Positions 24,440-33,924 are shown, counted from the first letter of the stretch. The stretch: 64,000 bases of DNA from Desulfobaculum sp044987625 (GCF_044987625.1 NZ_JBJDSB010000004.1:223746-287745); one strand, 5' to 3'. Notes: a model not told the origin generated them from the letters alone. Program-made: numbers and translations.

Positions 24440-26337
24440 CACGTCCCCCGCTCCCACGCATCAAGCCACGCCTGAAACATGAGCACGTCCCAGAGGTAGT
24501 AGTACCAGTTGGATTCCCCGTCGCGGTACTCGGTCCACATGCGGCGGACCGTGGCCACATCAAGGTAGCCGTCCTGCCGCAGGCGGTTTTCGTCAAGCAG
24601 GCTTTCGCACCAGTCGCGCAGGTCCGTGCGCAGCCAGTGTTCGATGGGCACGGCAAAGCCCATCTTGGGGCGCTCCACAAGGCGCGATGGAACATAACGG
24701 TGCAGGACGCGGCGCAGGACGTGCTTTCCGGCGCCGCCTTGAATCTTGTGCGCTGTGGGCAGGCGCGCGGCAAATTCTGCGACCCGGTGATCAAGGATGG
24801 GAACCCGCGCTTCAAGGGCGACGGCCATGGAGGCGCGGTCCACTTTGGTCAGGATGTCGTCATGGAGGTAGCCTTCAATGTCCGTCAGGCTCATGGCCCG
24901 CCACAGGTCGTCGTCCGCCGGCGGTGTTGGGGGCTGTGGTTCCGTGCCGCCAAGGACAAGGCGGTCTGGATGTTTGAAGTGCGACACAAGAAACCGGTAC
25001 AGCGCGGCATGGTTTGGCGAGGCCAGTCCGTCCAGCCGCCAGCGCAGGCGCTGGCCGCGCGGCCCGAGGACGTTCCACGCACGAGGCGGAAGCAGGCGCG
25101 CTAGCGACGGCAGCGCAGCGCGGACGGGGCGCGGTATCGTGCGAAGAATGGACCACAAACGGTGGGTCCAGAAGTAGCGGGAATAGCCGTTAAAGAGTTC
25201 GTCGCCGCCGTCGCCGGAGAGGCACACCGTCACATGCTGTCGCGCCATGCGGTTTACGAGGAGGGTGGGCAGTTGCGAGGAGTCCGCAAAGGGCTCGTCC
25301 CAATGCCGGGGGAGTTCCGGTATGGCACGGAGCATGTCCTGTGGCGTGAGAATGGCCTCGGTATGGGCGGTGCCGAGGTGGCGGGCGATGGCTGCGGCGT
25401 AGGGCGCTTCGTTGTAGGCGGCCTCTGAAAAGCCGATGGAAAAGGTTTGCACCGGGGTGGAACTGGCCTTTTGCATCAGTGCGGCCACGGTAGAGGAGTC
25501 GATGCCGCCCGACAAAAACGCCCCAAGGGGGACATCCGAGAGGAGGCGGCAGGATACGGCATTGGAAAGCAGCGCGTCCAGTTCGTCCTCGGCGTCATCA
25601 AGGCTGCCGGAAAAGGGATTCTGCGCCCCGTGTTGCCAGATGCGGCGCGCGCTCCAGTAGGTGGTTTCCTGCGGTGGTGCCTCGGGAGCACGGAAGGTGA
25701 GGATGGTGCCGGGGCGCTGTTTGGCGATGCCTTCGTAGACGGTATATGGGGCCGGGATGGCATTGTGGCGGAAGTAGAGCGTCAGCGCGTTGCGGTCCAT
25801 GGGTGCGGCGCAATCCGGGTGCGCGCGCAGGGCCGCAAGCTGGGAGCCGAAAAGTAGAGTATGCCCCGCCAGCCCATAGACAACGGGCTTGATGCCCAGC
25901 CTGTCGCGGACCAACGAGAGGGTGTGCGTCTGCGTATCCCACAGGGCAAAGGCGAACATGCCGACGAACCGGGGGACAGCGGCTTCCATCCCCCAATGCT
26001 CAATGGCGGCGAGGATTGTTTCGGTATCCGAGGTGCCCTTGAAGGCTGGGGCGTGGCTACCGAGTTCTGCGCGCAGGTCAAGGTGGTTGTACACTTCGCC
26101 ATTGTAGGTGATGACGTAGCGTCCTGTCGCCGAGTGCATGGGCTGGGCCCCACGCGGCGACAGGTCGAGGATGGACAGCCTGCGGTGGGCGAGGGCGATT
26201 CCGCTGTCATCGGGGCACCAGAACCCCTCGGCGTCCGGCCCCCGGTGGGCAAGGGCGTCCGCCATGCGTTTGGCGGCGGCGCGCCGTGTGGTCTGGGGGG
26301 CTGGCGCTGTGGTCCAAAATCCTGCAATGCCGCACAT
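24439..26337 (-). CDS. asnB: glutamine-hydrolysing asparagine synthase
   Basis: The start is the ATG at 26337 because Cys2 must be the N-terminal nucleophile of the glutaminase domain (MCGIAGFW); AAGGAG lies 11 nt upstream. The product has 632 residues: the class II glutaminase (1 to about 190) and the synthetase domain with the ATP PP-loop LSGGIDSSTVAAL. In glycan clusters such enzymes often amidate a uronic acid or another sugar carboxylate rather than making free asparagine. The location between a methyltransferase and a glycosyltransferase supports that reading, but it is not proven. Confidence 0.92.
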   Translation of the reverse strand: MCGIAGFWTTAPAPQTTRRAAAKRMADALAHRGPDAEGFWCPDDSGIALAHRRLSILDLSPRGAQPMHSATGRYVITYNGEVYNHLDLRAELGSHAPAFKGTSDTETILAAIEHWGMEAAVPRFVGMFAFALWDTQTHTLSLVRDRLGIKPVVYGLAGHTLLFGSQLAALRAHPDCAAPMDRNALTLYFRHNAIPAPYTVYEGIAKQRPGTILTFRAPEAPPQETTYWSARRIWQHGAQNPFSGSLDDAEDELDALLSNAVSCRLLSDVPLGAFLSGGIDSSTVAALMQKASSTPVQTFSIGFSEAAYNEAPYAAAIARHLGTAHTEAILTPQDMLRAIPELPRHWDEPFADSSQLPTLLVNRMARQHVTVCLSGDGGDELFNGYSRYFWTHRLWSILRTIPRPVRAALPSLARLLPPRAWNVLGPRGQRLRWRLDGLASPNHAALYRFLVSHFKHPDRLVLGGTEPQPPTPPADDDLWRAMSLTDIEGYLHDDILTKVDRASMAVALEARVPILDHRVAEFAARLPTAHKIQGGAGKHVLRRVLHRYVPSRLVERPKMGFAVPIEHWLRTDLRDWCESLLDENRLRQDGYLDVATVRRMWTEYRDGESNWYYYLWDVLMFQAWLDAWERGT

Positions 26338-26341
26338 GGGG

Positions 26342-27058
26342 TTAGGGCTCCTTGGCGGTGCTGTGTGGGGCGGGCTGGGCGGTGAACACAATATTGGCGT
26401 AGCCGTATGCAATACCAGTCTTTCTGAGCAGGGTCCGCGCCCAGTGCACCAGCATGCTGCGCAGGCCGTATGGGTAGCGGGAGCTGTAGAACTGTACCCC
26501 CGTGTGCCGGGGCAGGAACTCCGGCGTCAGGCACTGCCGTAGGCGTTGGACGGTAAAGCTCTGCTGGTGGCCCCAGCGGTGAAAGCGCACACCGCAGTCG
26601 GGGCAGACTACGATGGAGTCCGCGAGGTTTTCCTCGTGGGGCACCGTGCCGAGAAGGAGTCCTTCCGGCTTGAGGACGCGGGCGAGTTCTGTGATGGCCG
26701 CGGCAAGGTCGGCGTCGCCCAGGTGCTCCAGCACCTCGGAGCAGAACACAGCGTCAAGGCTTGCGCTGGCAAAGGGCATGTCGGTGATGGACCCGCAGTG
26801 TGCCTCAACGCCGGGTATGTCCAGTGCCGCGACGGCTTCTGGGCTGATGTCCAGTGCCTTCATGGTCCAGCCGCGTTTCGCTGCGGCGCGTTCAATGTAG
26901 GCGTTGCCGATGCCGATGTTGAGCATGACGGGAGTGGCTGGCAGGTTTCGGGTATGGGCGGCGGCAAGGCGTACAAGATGTTCCAACCGGGTGCGGCTGT
27001 GCGCGAAGGAGGCGACGCCGCTGGTTTGAAAATAGGTCCAGATGGCTTCCTGATTCAT
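26342..27058 (-). CDS. class I SAM-dependent methyltransferase
   Basis: The ATG at 27058 overlaps the flippase stop by ATGA; 238 residues. Motif I is VMLNIGIGNAYIE, motif II includes MKALDISPEAV, and DAVFCSEVLEHLGD matches post-I. A CPDCGVRFHRWGHQQSF segment may bind zinc and is typical of methyltransferases in polysaccharide loci. It probably methylates a sugar or lipid-linked intermediate. The substrate is unknown. Confidence 0.87.
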   Translation of the reverse strand: MNQEAIWTYFQTSGVASFAHSRTRLEHLVRLAAAHTRNLPATPVMLNIGIGNAYIERAAAKRGWTMKALDISPEAVAALDIPGVEAHCGSITDMPFASASLDAVFCSEVLEHLGDADLAAAITELARVLKPEGLLLGTVPHEENLADSIVVCPDCGVRFHRWGHQQSFTVQRLRQCLTPEFLPRHTGVQFYSSRYPYGLRSMLVHWARTLLRKTGIAYGYANIVFTAQPAPHSTAKEP

Positions 27059-28389
27059 GATGCGGCCTCCGGTGGGGTGGAGCGTGCGATGCGCCGCAGG
27101 GCAAGGGCGACATAGCAGAAGGAAAAGGCGTAAACGCACGATGTGGACAGTGCGATGCCTGCAACGCCAAAAATGCGCATGAACACGGCGTTGAGGATGA
27201 TGTTGAGCACAAGGTTATAGAGCGCGGCGCGGGCGACAAGGGTATTGCGCCTGAGCGCCGCAATCAGCCGGATGAGCATAATGGACGCGATGTAAAAGGG
27301 CAGTTGCAGAGCGGCCAGAGAGAAGACGCGGGCCACGGCCTGCGCATCGTCCACGGCAAAGGCCCCGCGCTGGAACACAATGGTGATGGCTGGTTCCGCC
27401 ACAAGAATGAGCAGGCCGACCGCCGGAATGGCTACAAGGAAAATGCGCCGAACTGTGGTCCGTACAACGGTAAAGGCTTCGGGGGTTTTGTCCTCCGCCA
27501 CCAGCTGGGCAAGGTAGGGGATGGCCGCGTTGCCAAGGGCCATGGCCGTGAGGCCCATGGGCAGGAGGATGAGACGGTTGGCATAGTTGAGTGTGGCGAC
27601 GCTTCCGGCGGGAAGGTGGGCGGCCATGGCGTTATCCACCACAAGCGTACTGCTCATAAGTACCGCGCCACCAAGGGCGGGGGCGTATTGGGTGATGGCA
27701 TCCACCAAGGGGGCGCGCGGAAAGGTTAACCGGGGCCGCAGGGACAGCCCCCTGCGGCGCAGGACAACGAGTAGCACAAGAATTTCCGAGGCTGCGCCGG
27801 CCACTTGTCCGCCCACAAGGCACATGACGCCCCACTGTGGATACAGAAGCAGCAGCATGATGGTGGCTGTGGGGGTGGTGATGGGGGAAAGCGCGGCGGC
27901 GGCAAAGCGCTGCTGGGCATTGAGAATGCTGGCGGCAAGCATGACGAGGCCATTGAGGAAGGTCCATGGGGCCAGCACCTGAACGGCGCGGACGACGGCC
28001 GCTGTTTTGGCGGCATCAAAGCCGCCGGCAAGAAGGGGGACATACAGGGGCGCGCATACAGCCAGCAGTACTGATGCCGTCAGGAGCGCCGCGCCGCCAA
28101 GCAGACTGATGCCGCCAAGAAGAGCTTGGCCTGCATCGCGTCCCAGCCGTGTGGTGGTGCGTAAGTATGCGGGAATGACGGCGGAGCCAAAAGAGCCGCT
28201 AAGAATGCCCACGGCAAAAACAGGAAGCACCATAGCCATGGAGAAAACGTCCATGGCTTCGCCGGTGCCAAAGCGCTGGGCCGCAATGATGTCGCGGCCA
28301 AGCACGCCGAGTTTAACCACGGCGGTCAGGGCCGCAATAAGCGTCGCGGAGCCGAGAATGCTGGCAAAGGCGGATCGGGATTGCGGCAC
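27055..28389 (-). CDS. MviN/MurJ-like polysaccharide or lipid flippase
   Basis: The product has 444 residues and 12-14 hydrophobic segments. The N terminus SILGSATLIAALTAVVKLGVLGRDIIAAQRFGTGEAMDVFSMA is the MviN/MurJ pattern. FRTTTRLG-like and GNAAIPYLAQL features recur in the second half. It is the first gene of the glycan operon, so it more likely flips a lipid-linked glycan than serves as the cell's only lipid II flippase. MATE/MOP superfamily membership is certain; the substrate is inferred from context. Confidence 0.87.
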   Translation of the reverse strand: MPQSRSAFASILGSATLIAALTAVVKLGVLGRDIIAAQRFGTGEAMDVFSMAMVLPVFAVGILSGSFGSAVIPAYLRTTTRLGRDAGQALLGGISLLGGAALLTASVLLAVCAPLYVPLLAGGFDAAKTAAVVRAVQVLAPWTFLNGLVMLAASILNAQQRFAAAALSPITTPTATIMLLLLYPQWGVMCLVGGQVAGAASEILVLLVVLRRRGLSLRPRLTFPRAPLVDAITQYAPALGGAVLMSSTLVVDNAMAAHLPAGSVATLNYANRLILLPMGLTAMALGNAAIPYLAQLVAEDKTPEAFTVVRTTVRRIFLVAIPAVGLLILVAEPAITIVFQRGAFAVDDAQAVARVFSLAALQLPFYIASIMLIRLIAALRRNTLVARAALYNLVLNIILNAVFMRIFGVAGIALSTSCVYAFSFCYVALALRRIARSTPPEAAS

Positions 28390-28511
28390 AGGGGACTCCC
28401 GTTGATCAGAGACCGGGCGCAGACGGAGAACGCATCAGTGTAAGGTAGCCGTAGGGGGAAAGTTCTGTCAACGCGAAGGGGCGGTTAGGCGGTGTGGCCG
28501 ACACAACAAAA

Positions 28512-28540
28512 CCGCCCCGGCCAATCGTGGTCCGGGGCGG
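28512..28540 (-). terminator. intrinsic terminator downstream of htpG
   Basis: CCGCCCCGG (28512-28520) pairs with CCGGGGCGG (28532-28540). On the minus strand TTTTGTTGTG follows. It lies 77 nt past the htpG stop, just before the glycan operon begins. Confidence 0.8.
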
Positions 28541-28617
28541 CTTGTTATATGGGGGAAGGAGTCCCTGCGCGCAGGGGCCAGCCGGCCGGTCGCGGCAAGC
28601 TGGAAGAGCGCAGAGCG

Positions 28618-30516
28618 CTAGTAGTTTTTGATTTCGGCGTACCAGCCGCTGGACTTTTCAAGCAGCTCGTTGATGCGCGCCACAAGGGCGTGCGGGTCGT
28701 TCAGGTAGCCTTCCTGCAGCAGCGCGCCTTCGTACAGATGCTCCACACTGGTGCGGAAGAACGGGTCCTCGGCGTCGCCCTTGTAGATTTTCAGCAGGTT
28801 GCGGGCCAGCGCGTGGTCGCGGTTCAGCTCCAGAATCTTGACCGGGGGCGTGGTGTCCTTGGACATAATCTGCATCATTTTCTGCATCTGGGAGCTGGTG
28901 CCGTCCGCGCTGACGAGGCAGGCGGGGCTGTCTTTGAGGCGGCGGGAGACGCGCACATCTTCCACGCGCTCGCCAAGGATGCTCTTGATGGCGGCCAGCA
29001 CGTCGTCAAAGGTCTTTTCGTCCTCTTCGGACAGGGTCTCGGTGGCGGCGGGACCGTCCTCGGTGTCCTTGAAGGCCTCAAGGGCGGCCATGTCGGCCTG
29101 CTCTGCGGCCACAAGGCGGAATTCCTTGTACTCGCGCAGGGCCTCCATGATGAACTCGTCAATAGGCTCGTAGAGGTAGAGCACTTCAATGCCCTTGCGG
29201 CGGAAGATTTCGCCGTGAGGGTTCAGGCGGATGGCCTCGCGGCTGTTGCCGGAGATGTAGTAGATCTCCTTCTGGCCGTCCTTCATGCGCTCGGCGTACT
29301 CGGCGAGGGAGGTCAGGCCGTCGGCGTCCTCGTTGGCGGAGGAGTTAAAGCGCAGCAGCTCGGCAAAGCGGTCCTTGTTCATGAAGTCGCTGTAGCCCAG
29401 CTTGAACACCTTGTGGTGGTTCTTCCAGAAGGAGGCGTACTTTTCCGCGTCGTCCTCGGCCAGTTTGGCCAGGCGCGTGAGCACCTGCTTGGTGACGGTG
29501 TTGCGGATTTTGTCGATGAGGATGTTTTCCTGCAACGTCTCGCGGGAGATGTTAAGGGGCAGGTCCTCGGTATCCACCACGCCGCGCATAAAGCCGAGAT
29601 ACTGCGGGATGAGGTCCTTGTGGCGGCGGTCGATGAGCACGCGGCGCACGTACAGGTCCAGCCCGTAGGTTTCGGGATCGTTGAAGAAGCCGCCGGAGGA
29701 CATATCCGGCACAAAGAGCAGGGCGTTGAACTGCACGGGCGCGTCAACCGCGATGTGCAGGGTGTCCAGCGGGGCGTTGGTGTCGTAGGTGAGGAACTTG
29801 TAGAACTCGTCGTACTGGTCCTGCTTAATCTGGAACTTGGGCTCGCGCCACAGGGCGGGCTGGGTGTTCACATGCTCGCCGTCCACCTTGATTGGGAAGG
29901 AGATAAAGTTGGAGTGCTCGCGGATGATGCCCTTCAGGCGCTCGGTGTCCGCAAAGTCGGCGGCGTCTTCCTTCAGGTGGATGGAGATGGTGGTGCCGCG
30001 GGGCACGTCGCCTTCGGCGTCCTCAATGGTGTAGCTGCCCGTTCCGCCGGAGGTCCAGACCACGGGGGTGGCATCCTGCATGGCGGAGCGGCTGGTGATG
30101 GTGACGTTGTCCGCCACCATGAACACGGAGTAGAAGCCAACGCCAAAGCGCCCGATGATGGAATCGGCCTGCGTGCCGTTTTTGGCGGCCTCTTCCATGA
30201 AGGAGGCAGAACCGGAGTGGGCGATGGTGCCGATGTTGTCGATGAGCTCATCGCGCGTGAGGCCGATGCCGGTATCCGTCACCGTGATGGTCCGTGCGTC
30301 CTTGTCCGTGGTGATGGTGATGGCGAGTTCGGCGTCGGAGTCCACCACGTCGGTGCCGCTGGAGGTCAGAAAGCGGACCTTGTCCATGGCGTCAGACGCG
30401 TTGGAGATAAGCTCGCGCAGGAAAATGTCGCGGTTGGTGTAGATGGAGTTGGTGATGATGTCGAGAAGCTGGGTGATCTCGGCCTTAAATGTATGTTCGC
30501 TGTGCTGTGCAGCCAT
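28618..30516 (-). CDS. htpG: molecular chaperone HtpG (Hsp90)
   Basis: The ATG at 30516 follows AGGAGG; 632 residues, normal for HtpG. The GHKL ATPase motifs are clear: ELISNASDAMDKVR (motif N), TDTGIGLTRDELI, and GRFGVGFYSVFMVAD. The middle domain has SREVLQ-like NISRETLQENILI with the catalytic arginine region, and the C-terminal dimerisation domain ends in IKNY. It helps fold and reactivate client proteins in the cytosol. No CIRCE element is visible in the upstream gap, so its heat-shock control cannot be read from the sequence. Confidence 0.97.
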   Translation of the reverse strand: MAAQHSEHTFKAEITQLLDIITNSIYTNRDIFLRELISNASDAMDKVRFLTSSGTDVVDSDAELAITITTDKDARTITVTDTGIGLTRDELIDNIGTIAHSGSASFMEEAAKNGTQADSIIGRFGVGFYSVFMVADNVTITSRSAMQDATPVVWTSGGTGSYTIEDAEGDVPRGTTISIHLKEDAADFADTERLKGIIREHSNFISFPIKVDGEHVNTQPALWREPKFQIKQDQYDEFYKFLTYDTNAPLDTLHIAVDAPVQFNALLFVPDMSSGGFFNDPETYGLDLYVRRVLIDRRHKDLIPQYLGFMRGVVDTEDLPLNISRETLQENILIDKIRNTVTKQVLTRLAKLAEDDAEKYASFWKNHHKVFKLGYSDFMNKDRFAELLRFNSSANEDADGLTSLAEYAERMKDGQKEIYYISGNSREAIRLNPHGEIFRRKGIEVLYLYEPIDEFIMEALREYKEFRLVAAEQADMAALEAFKDTEDGPAATETLSEEDEKTFDDVLAAIKSILGERVEDVRVSRRLKDSPACLVSADGTSSQMQKMMQIMSKDTTPPVKILELNRDHALARNLLKIYKGDAEDPFFRTSVEHLYEGALLQEGYLNDPHALVARINELLEKSSGWYAEIKNY

Positions 30517-30736
30517 GTGGGATTCCTCCTCTTTCAGACAAAATTTTTCTTCTTGCACATAATTTCGTGGTGCGGATTGTCAAGGGGGCGGGTGGCAGAA
30601 ACCCTGCGAGGTGGGCTGGGGACGTGCCGTGCGGGCGGGGCTTTGGGGCCGTGCGGCGCGCCGCAGACGCTGGTCAGCGTCCACACCTGTTGGTTGGAGA
30701 CATGTGGTGGCCCCGTGGGACGTGGAGCATCCCCAC

Positions 30737-31984
30737 CTAGTGGGCGGACGGAGTCGCAGGCTCCAGCCAGCGGCGGTAGAGCGCGGCGTGGCGTTCGTCC
30801 CCGCGCGCGGCAAACAGGTCCGCGTAGCGGCGGGCGGTCTGGGTGAGGGCGGCGGTGTCCCGCTCCCGCGAGAGGAGGGTGTCGCAGGTGGCGGACACGG
30901 CGCGGGCAAGGTCCGTGTGCCCGCAGCGGGCGGCCAGACCCGCAAGGGCGGCGGCATTGGCCGCGTGGGGCATGAACAGCGACTGCGTATACCGAACGCC
31001 CAGCGCGCCGCTCAGGTCCCCGGCGGCCTCCAGCCGGGAGATGGCAAGGTGGTAGCCTTCCTCCCAGAAGAGTTCGCGGGCGAGGGTGTCCATGATGACG
31101 CTCAGGGGCTTGTCCGCCGCGCGGCGCGCCAGTTCCTCACCGCGTTCACACGGCAGGGCGGGGTATGGGTCAAGGGCGCGGGTGAGGCGGACCTCAAAGC
31201 CGTCGCGCGTGACAAGGGCGTGGAAGTCCGGCTCGAAGCAGTCCGGGCAGCGCTCGCGCAGCAGGCGGCCGTTGTGGATGTCGCTTGCAAAGCGTCCTTC
31301 TGTGCTGCCCCCCACATGCAGCACCGTGCTGGAGGGCACAACCCGGACGCTGCGCCCGGCCTGACGCAGGCGGCAGCACAGTTCAAGATCTTCGAATCCG
31401 TTGCGGTAGCCCTCATAGAACGCGCCCATGTCATAAAAGAGGGGGCGCGGTATGAGCATGGCCGCTCCGGTGATGGCCTGCACCGGGCGGCGCACCTGAC
31501 ACAGGGGGTGCGTGCCGGGAACGTGGGAGTAGATGTGCTCCGGTCCCATGTCCGGGTGGAAGGCCACGCCAAGGTGCTGCACGGTGCGCGTTTCCGGGAA
31601 GAGCAGCAGCGGCCCTGCGGCGCCAAGGTCCGGCGTGTCGTCAAAGGCGGCAAGAAGCGGGGGCAGCCAGCCGTCTTCGCACAGGGTGTCGTTGTTGAGC
31701 AGAAAGAGAAAATCACTGTCAACGGCCTGTCCGGCGCGGGTGCAGGCGACGCCGAAGGGCGTACCCGCCGGGTTCTGGAGCAGAACGCCGTTTTCCGGAA
31801 AGGTGGCCGCAAGGTGTTTTTTCACCATGTGCAGGCTGTCGGCCTCGGAGCCATTGTCCGCCACCACCACGGCGATGCTGTGCCCCTGCGTGGTGGCTTT
31901 GATGGAGGTGAGGCAGTCGGAGGTCAGGGCGGGATTATTGAGTGCGGGGATGATGATGGCGACGCGAAAATGTGGCGTTTTCAT
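30737..31984 (-). CDS. family 2 glycosyltransferase with C-terminal extension
   Basis: The product has 415 residues. The N-terminal GT-A domain begins VAIIIPALNNPALTSDCLTSI, binds the nucleotide-sugar at NNDTLCEDGWL (metal motif), and has the catalytic region FEDLELCCRLRQAG. These rhamnosyl/WcaE-like transferases act on cell-surface glycans. About 130 C-terminal residues after the GT domain are helical (LAGLAARCGHTDLARAVSAT and similar) and resemble TPR-like solenoid repeats, possibly for partner binding. It is alone on its strand between htpG and the MarR operon. Confidence 0.88.
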   Translation of the reverse strand: MKTPHFRVAIIIPALNNPALTSDCLTSIKATTQGHSIAVVVADNGSEADSLHMVKKHLAATFPENGVLLQNPAGTPFGVACTRAGQAVDSDFLFLLNNDTLCEDGWLPPLLAAFDDTPDLGAAGPLLLFPETRTVQHLGVAFHPDMGPEHIYSHVPGTHPLCQVRRPVQAITGAAMLIPRPLFYDMGAFYEGYRNGFEDLELCCRLRQAGRSVRVVPSSTVLHVGGSTEGRFASDIHNGRLLRERCPDCFEPDFHALVTRDGFEVRLTRALDPYPALPCERGEELARRAADKPLSVIMDTLARELFWEEGYHLAISRLEAAGDLSGALGVRYTQSLFMPHAANAAALAGLAARCGHTDLARAVSATCDTLLSRERDTAALTQTARRYADLFAARGDERHAALYRRWLEPATPSAH

Positions 31985-32103
31985 GGCGTTTCCCCTGGTG
32001 TTTTGGAACTAGTTCCCTGATTTATCATGCAAAAAAAGATCAGGTGGAAGACTGTTGTTCCCGCAATAATCATCTGTTATAGGTGACCACTGTTGCAGAC
32101 AAT

Positions 32104-32156
32104 CGATGGGGCGCAGGCGCGAGTGGCGCCTGACGGATTGCAGTCTCGCTCCATCG
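32104..32156. other. two-stem structured element of unknown type
   Basis: A 10-bp outer stem (32104-32113 with 32147-32156, one G-T pair) encloses a 7-bp hairpin (CAGGCGC/GCGCCTG, 32114-32132) and a 14-nt side bulge. The element lies in the 303-bp gap between the divergent glycosyltransferase and marR genes. No U tract follows on either strand, so it is not a standard terminator. It could be a leader RNA of the glycosyltransferase gene or a protein-binding site. Confidence 0.4.
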
Positions 32157-32228
32157 TACAAAGATAACGCAATCTTGTGCCAAGGGAAATGTAAATTGGC
32201 CGGGACCCCGGCTGATTGTCGAAAAGCA

Positions 32229-32269
32229 TTGACACACAAGACTTGCGGGGATAGTGGGTGAGCACTCAC
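32229..32269 (+). promoter_or_regulatory. marR promoter with inverted repeat
   Basis: TTGACA (32229-32234) is followed 16-17 nt later by ATAGTG/TAGTGG as a weak -10. The inverted repeat GTGAG-CA-CTCAC (32258-32269) sits directly after it, a typical place for MarR autorepression. The -10 is poor, so the promoter may depend on an activator. Confidence 0.5.
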
Positions 32270-32287
32270 TATAGGGGATGTTGCACT

Positions 32288-32752
32288 ATGATTACAGAAG
32301 AGAAATATTTTCTGACCAATTACCCAGGTTACGTCATTGCCCGTACGGGCAAGGCCATCAAGTTTGAGCTGCGCCGCTACCTGCGCGAAGCCGGAATCGA
32401 AGTGACAAGCGAGCAGTGGGCGCTGTTGTGCCACCTGTGGGAGCAGGAAGGGCGCTCCCAGAAGGAGCTGGCCGAGTTGTCCTTCAAGGATACGGCGAAC
32501 ATCACGCGGATGATAGACGTCCTTGAAGGGAAAGGTATAGTCTACCGCGAGAAGGACCCCTCGGACAGGCGGACCTACAAAATCTACCTGACGTCCAAAG
32601 GCCGCGAGCTGCGCGGCGAAGTCATGCCTTTTGTCATGGACCTCGCCAGCAAGGCGTTCTCCTGCCTGAGTGATGACGAACAGAAGGAACTGGTCCGCAT
32701 GCTCAACACGCTGTGTAACCACATCGTTGATATGCGCGAAACCACGAGTTAA
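32288..32752 (+). CDS. MarR-family transcriptional regulator
   Basis: The ATG at 32288 gives 154 residues. The winged helix-turn-helix SQKELAELSFKDTANITRMIDVLEGKGIVYREKDPSDRRTYKIYLTSKG (read in parts) is the MarR core, with the wing DPSDRRTYK. It lies 35 nt upstream of an RND efflux operon in the same direction and probably represses it and itself until a phenolic or drug-like ligand binds. An in-frame GTG at 32258 is possible but lies inside the inverted repeat. The ligand is unknown. Confidence 0.92.
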   Translation: MITEEKYFLTNYPGYVIARTGKAIKFELRRYLREAGIEVTSEQWALLCHLWEQEGRSQKELAELSFKDTANITRMIDVLEGKGIVYREKDPSDRRTYKIYLTSKGRELRGEVMPFVMDLASKAFSCLSDDEQKELVRMLNTLCNHIVDMRETTS

Positions 32753-32787
32753 ATCGAGCCGCCATGAGGGCGGCCGGAGGTCTGCTT

Positions 32788-33870
32788 ATGTCGCGTCTGC
32801 CTGCTGCTGTTGTCTTGTCCGCCCTCATCCTTCTTATGTGCGCCTTCCCTGCGGGCGCGCAGGAGGATTCCTCGCAAAACAAGCAGGGACCACCTCCCGC
32901 CAAGGTTATCGTGACCAAGGCCGTCTCCGGTTCGGTGACGCCTCGGTCTGTGTACGTTGGCACGGTCTATTTCCCAGAGGTTGCCGATGTGGCCGCTGAA
33001 GTCAGCGGCCGCGTGGTGCGTGTAAGCTTTGAGGAAGGCGACCGCATTTCCCGGGGCACAAGTCTTGTGGCCCTTGATACCAGCCTGACCAAAGAGCGCC
33101 TTGCCGCATCCAAAGCGGCATTGGCCGAATCTCGTGCGTCCCTTGAGCGGGAGCGTATAGAGTTTGGCCGCCTGAGCCGCCTGTATACCAGCAGAACCAT
33201 TTCCGAGCAGGATTTCGACGACTCCCGCTACAGCGTTATTGAACTGGAGCGCCGCGTGGACGCCCTGCAGGCCGAGGTGGCGGAAATGACCATCGAACTG
33301 GCCAAGGCCCGCGTGCCCGCACCGTTTACGGGCGTTGTGCTCTCGCGCGAGGTGGAGCGGGGCGAATGGCTGTCTCCGGGATCCACTGTGGCCGTTTTGG
33401 CCCGTGACGACGCCGTGGACGTACACGTCAACGTGCCCGCCAGCGTACTGCGCACGGTGCAGAAAGGGGCGACCGTTCCCGTCCGCGTCGGCGGCGAGGA
33501 GTACGAGGGCGTTGTGTTCGCCGTTATTCCGCGTGGCGACGTAACCACCCGCACCTTCCCGGTGAAGGTCCGCATCAAGGATGCCCCCGGCCTTGCGCAG
33601 GGGATGGACGCGGAGGTCCGCCTGCCCATTGGCGCGCCTGTGCAGTCGCTCATTGTTCCGCGCGACGCGGTGGTCACATCGCCGCAGGGCACGGTTATCT
33701 TTACCATTGCCGATGGCGCGGCCCAGCCTGTGCCCATCCGGGTCAGCGACTATATGGGGCTGGACGCCGCCATATCCGGCGACGGCCTGTCGCCTGGCAT
33801 GGACGTGGTGGTCAAGGGCAACGAGCGTCTGCGCCCGGGCCAGTCCGTCATCGTTTCCGACAGAATCTAG
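32788..33870 (+). CDS. RND efflux periplasmic adaptor (membrane fusion protein)
   Basis: The ATG at 32788 is chosen over 32764 because CGGAGG lies 7 nt upstream of it; 360 residues. A Sec signal peptide (about 1-25, cleavage near PAGA-QED) is followed by the lipoyl half-motifs (VAAEVSGRVVRVSFEEGDRI and VPAPFTGVVLSREVERGEWL), an alpha-helical hairpin (about 85-145), and beta-barrel and membrane-proximal domains. No lipobox is seen. It links the inner-membrane pump encoded next to an outer-membrane channel. No TolC-like gene is in the window, so the channel is encoded elsewhere. Confidence 0.94.
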   Translation: MSRLPAAVVLSALILLMCAFPAGAQEDSSQNKQGPPPAKVIVTKAVSGSVTPRSVYVGTVYFPEVADVAAEVSGRVVRVSFEEGDRISRGTSLVALDTSLTKERLAASKAALAESRASLERERIEFGRLSRLYTSRTISEQDFDDSRYSVIELERRVDALQAEVAEMTIELAKARVPAPFTGVVLSREVERGEWLSPGSTVAVLARDDAVDVHVNVPASVLRTVQKGATVPVRVGGEEYEGVVFAVIPRGDVTTRTFPVKVRIKDAPGLAQGMDAEVRLPIGAPVQSLIVPRDAVVTSPQGTVIFTIADGAAQPVPIRVSDYMGLDAAISGDGLSPGMDVVVKGNERLRPGQSVIVSDRI

Positions 33871-33924
33871 TTCGACCGCAATTCGCTTCCGCGCCGGGAT
33901 TGGTGCGACTACCGGGGAGAGTTG

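Noticed and set aside
30517..30736. CIRCE heat-shock operator upstream of htpG
   Set aside because: No TTAGCACTC-N9-GAGTGCTAA sequence or close variant was found.
28492..30846. 784-codon plus-strand frame
   Set aside because: Antisense to htpG, whose ATPase motifs are all present.
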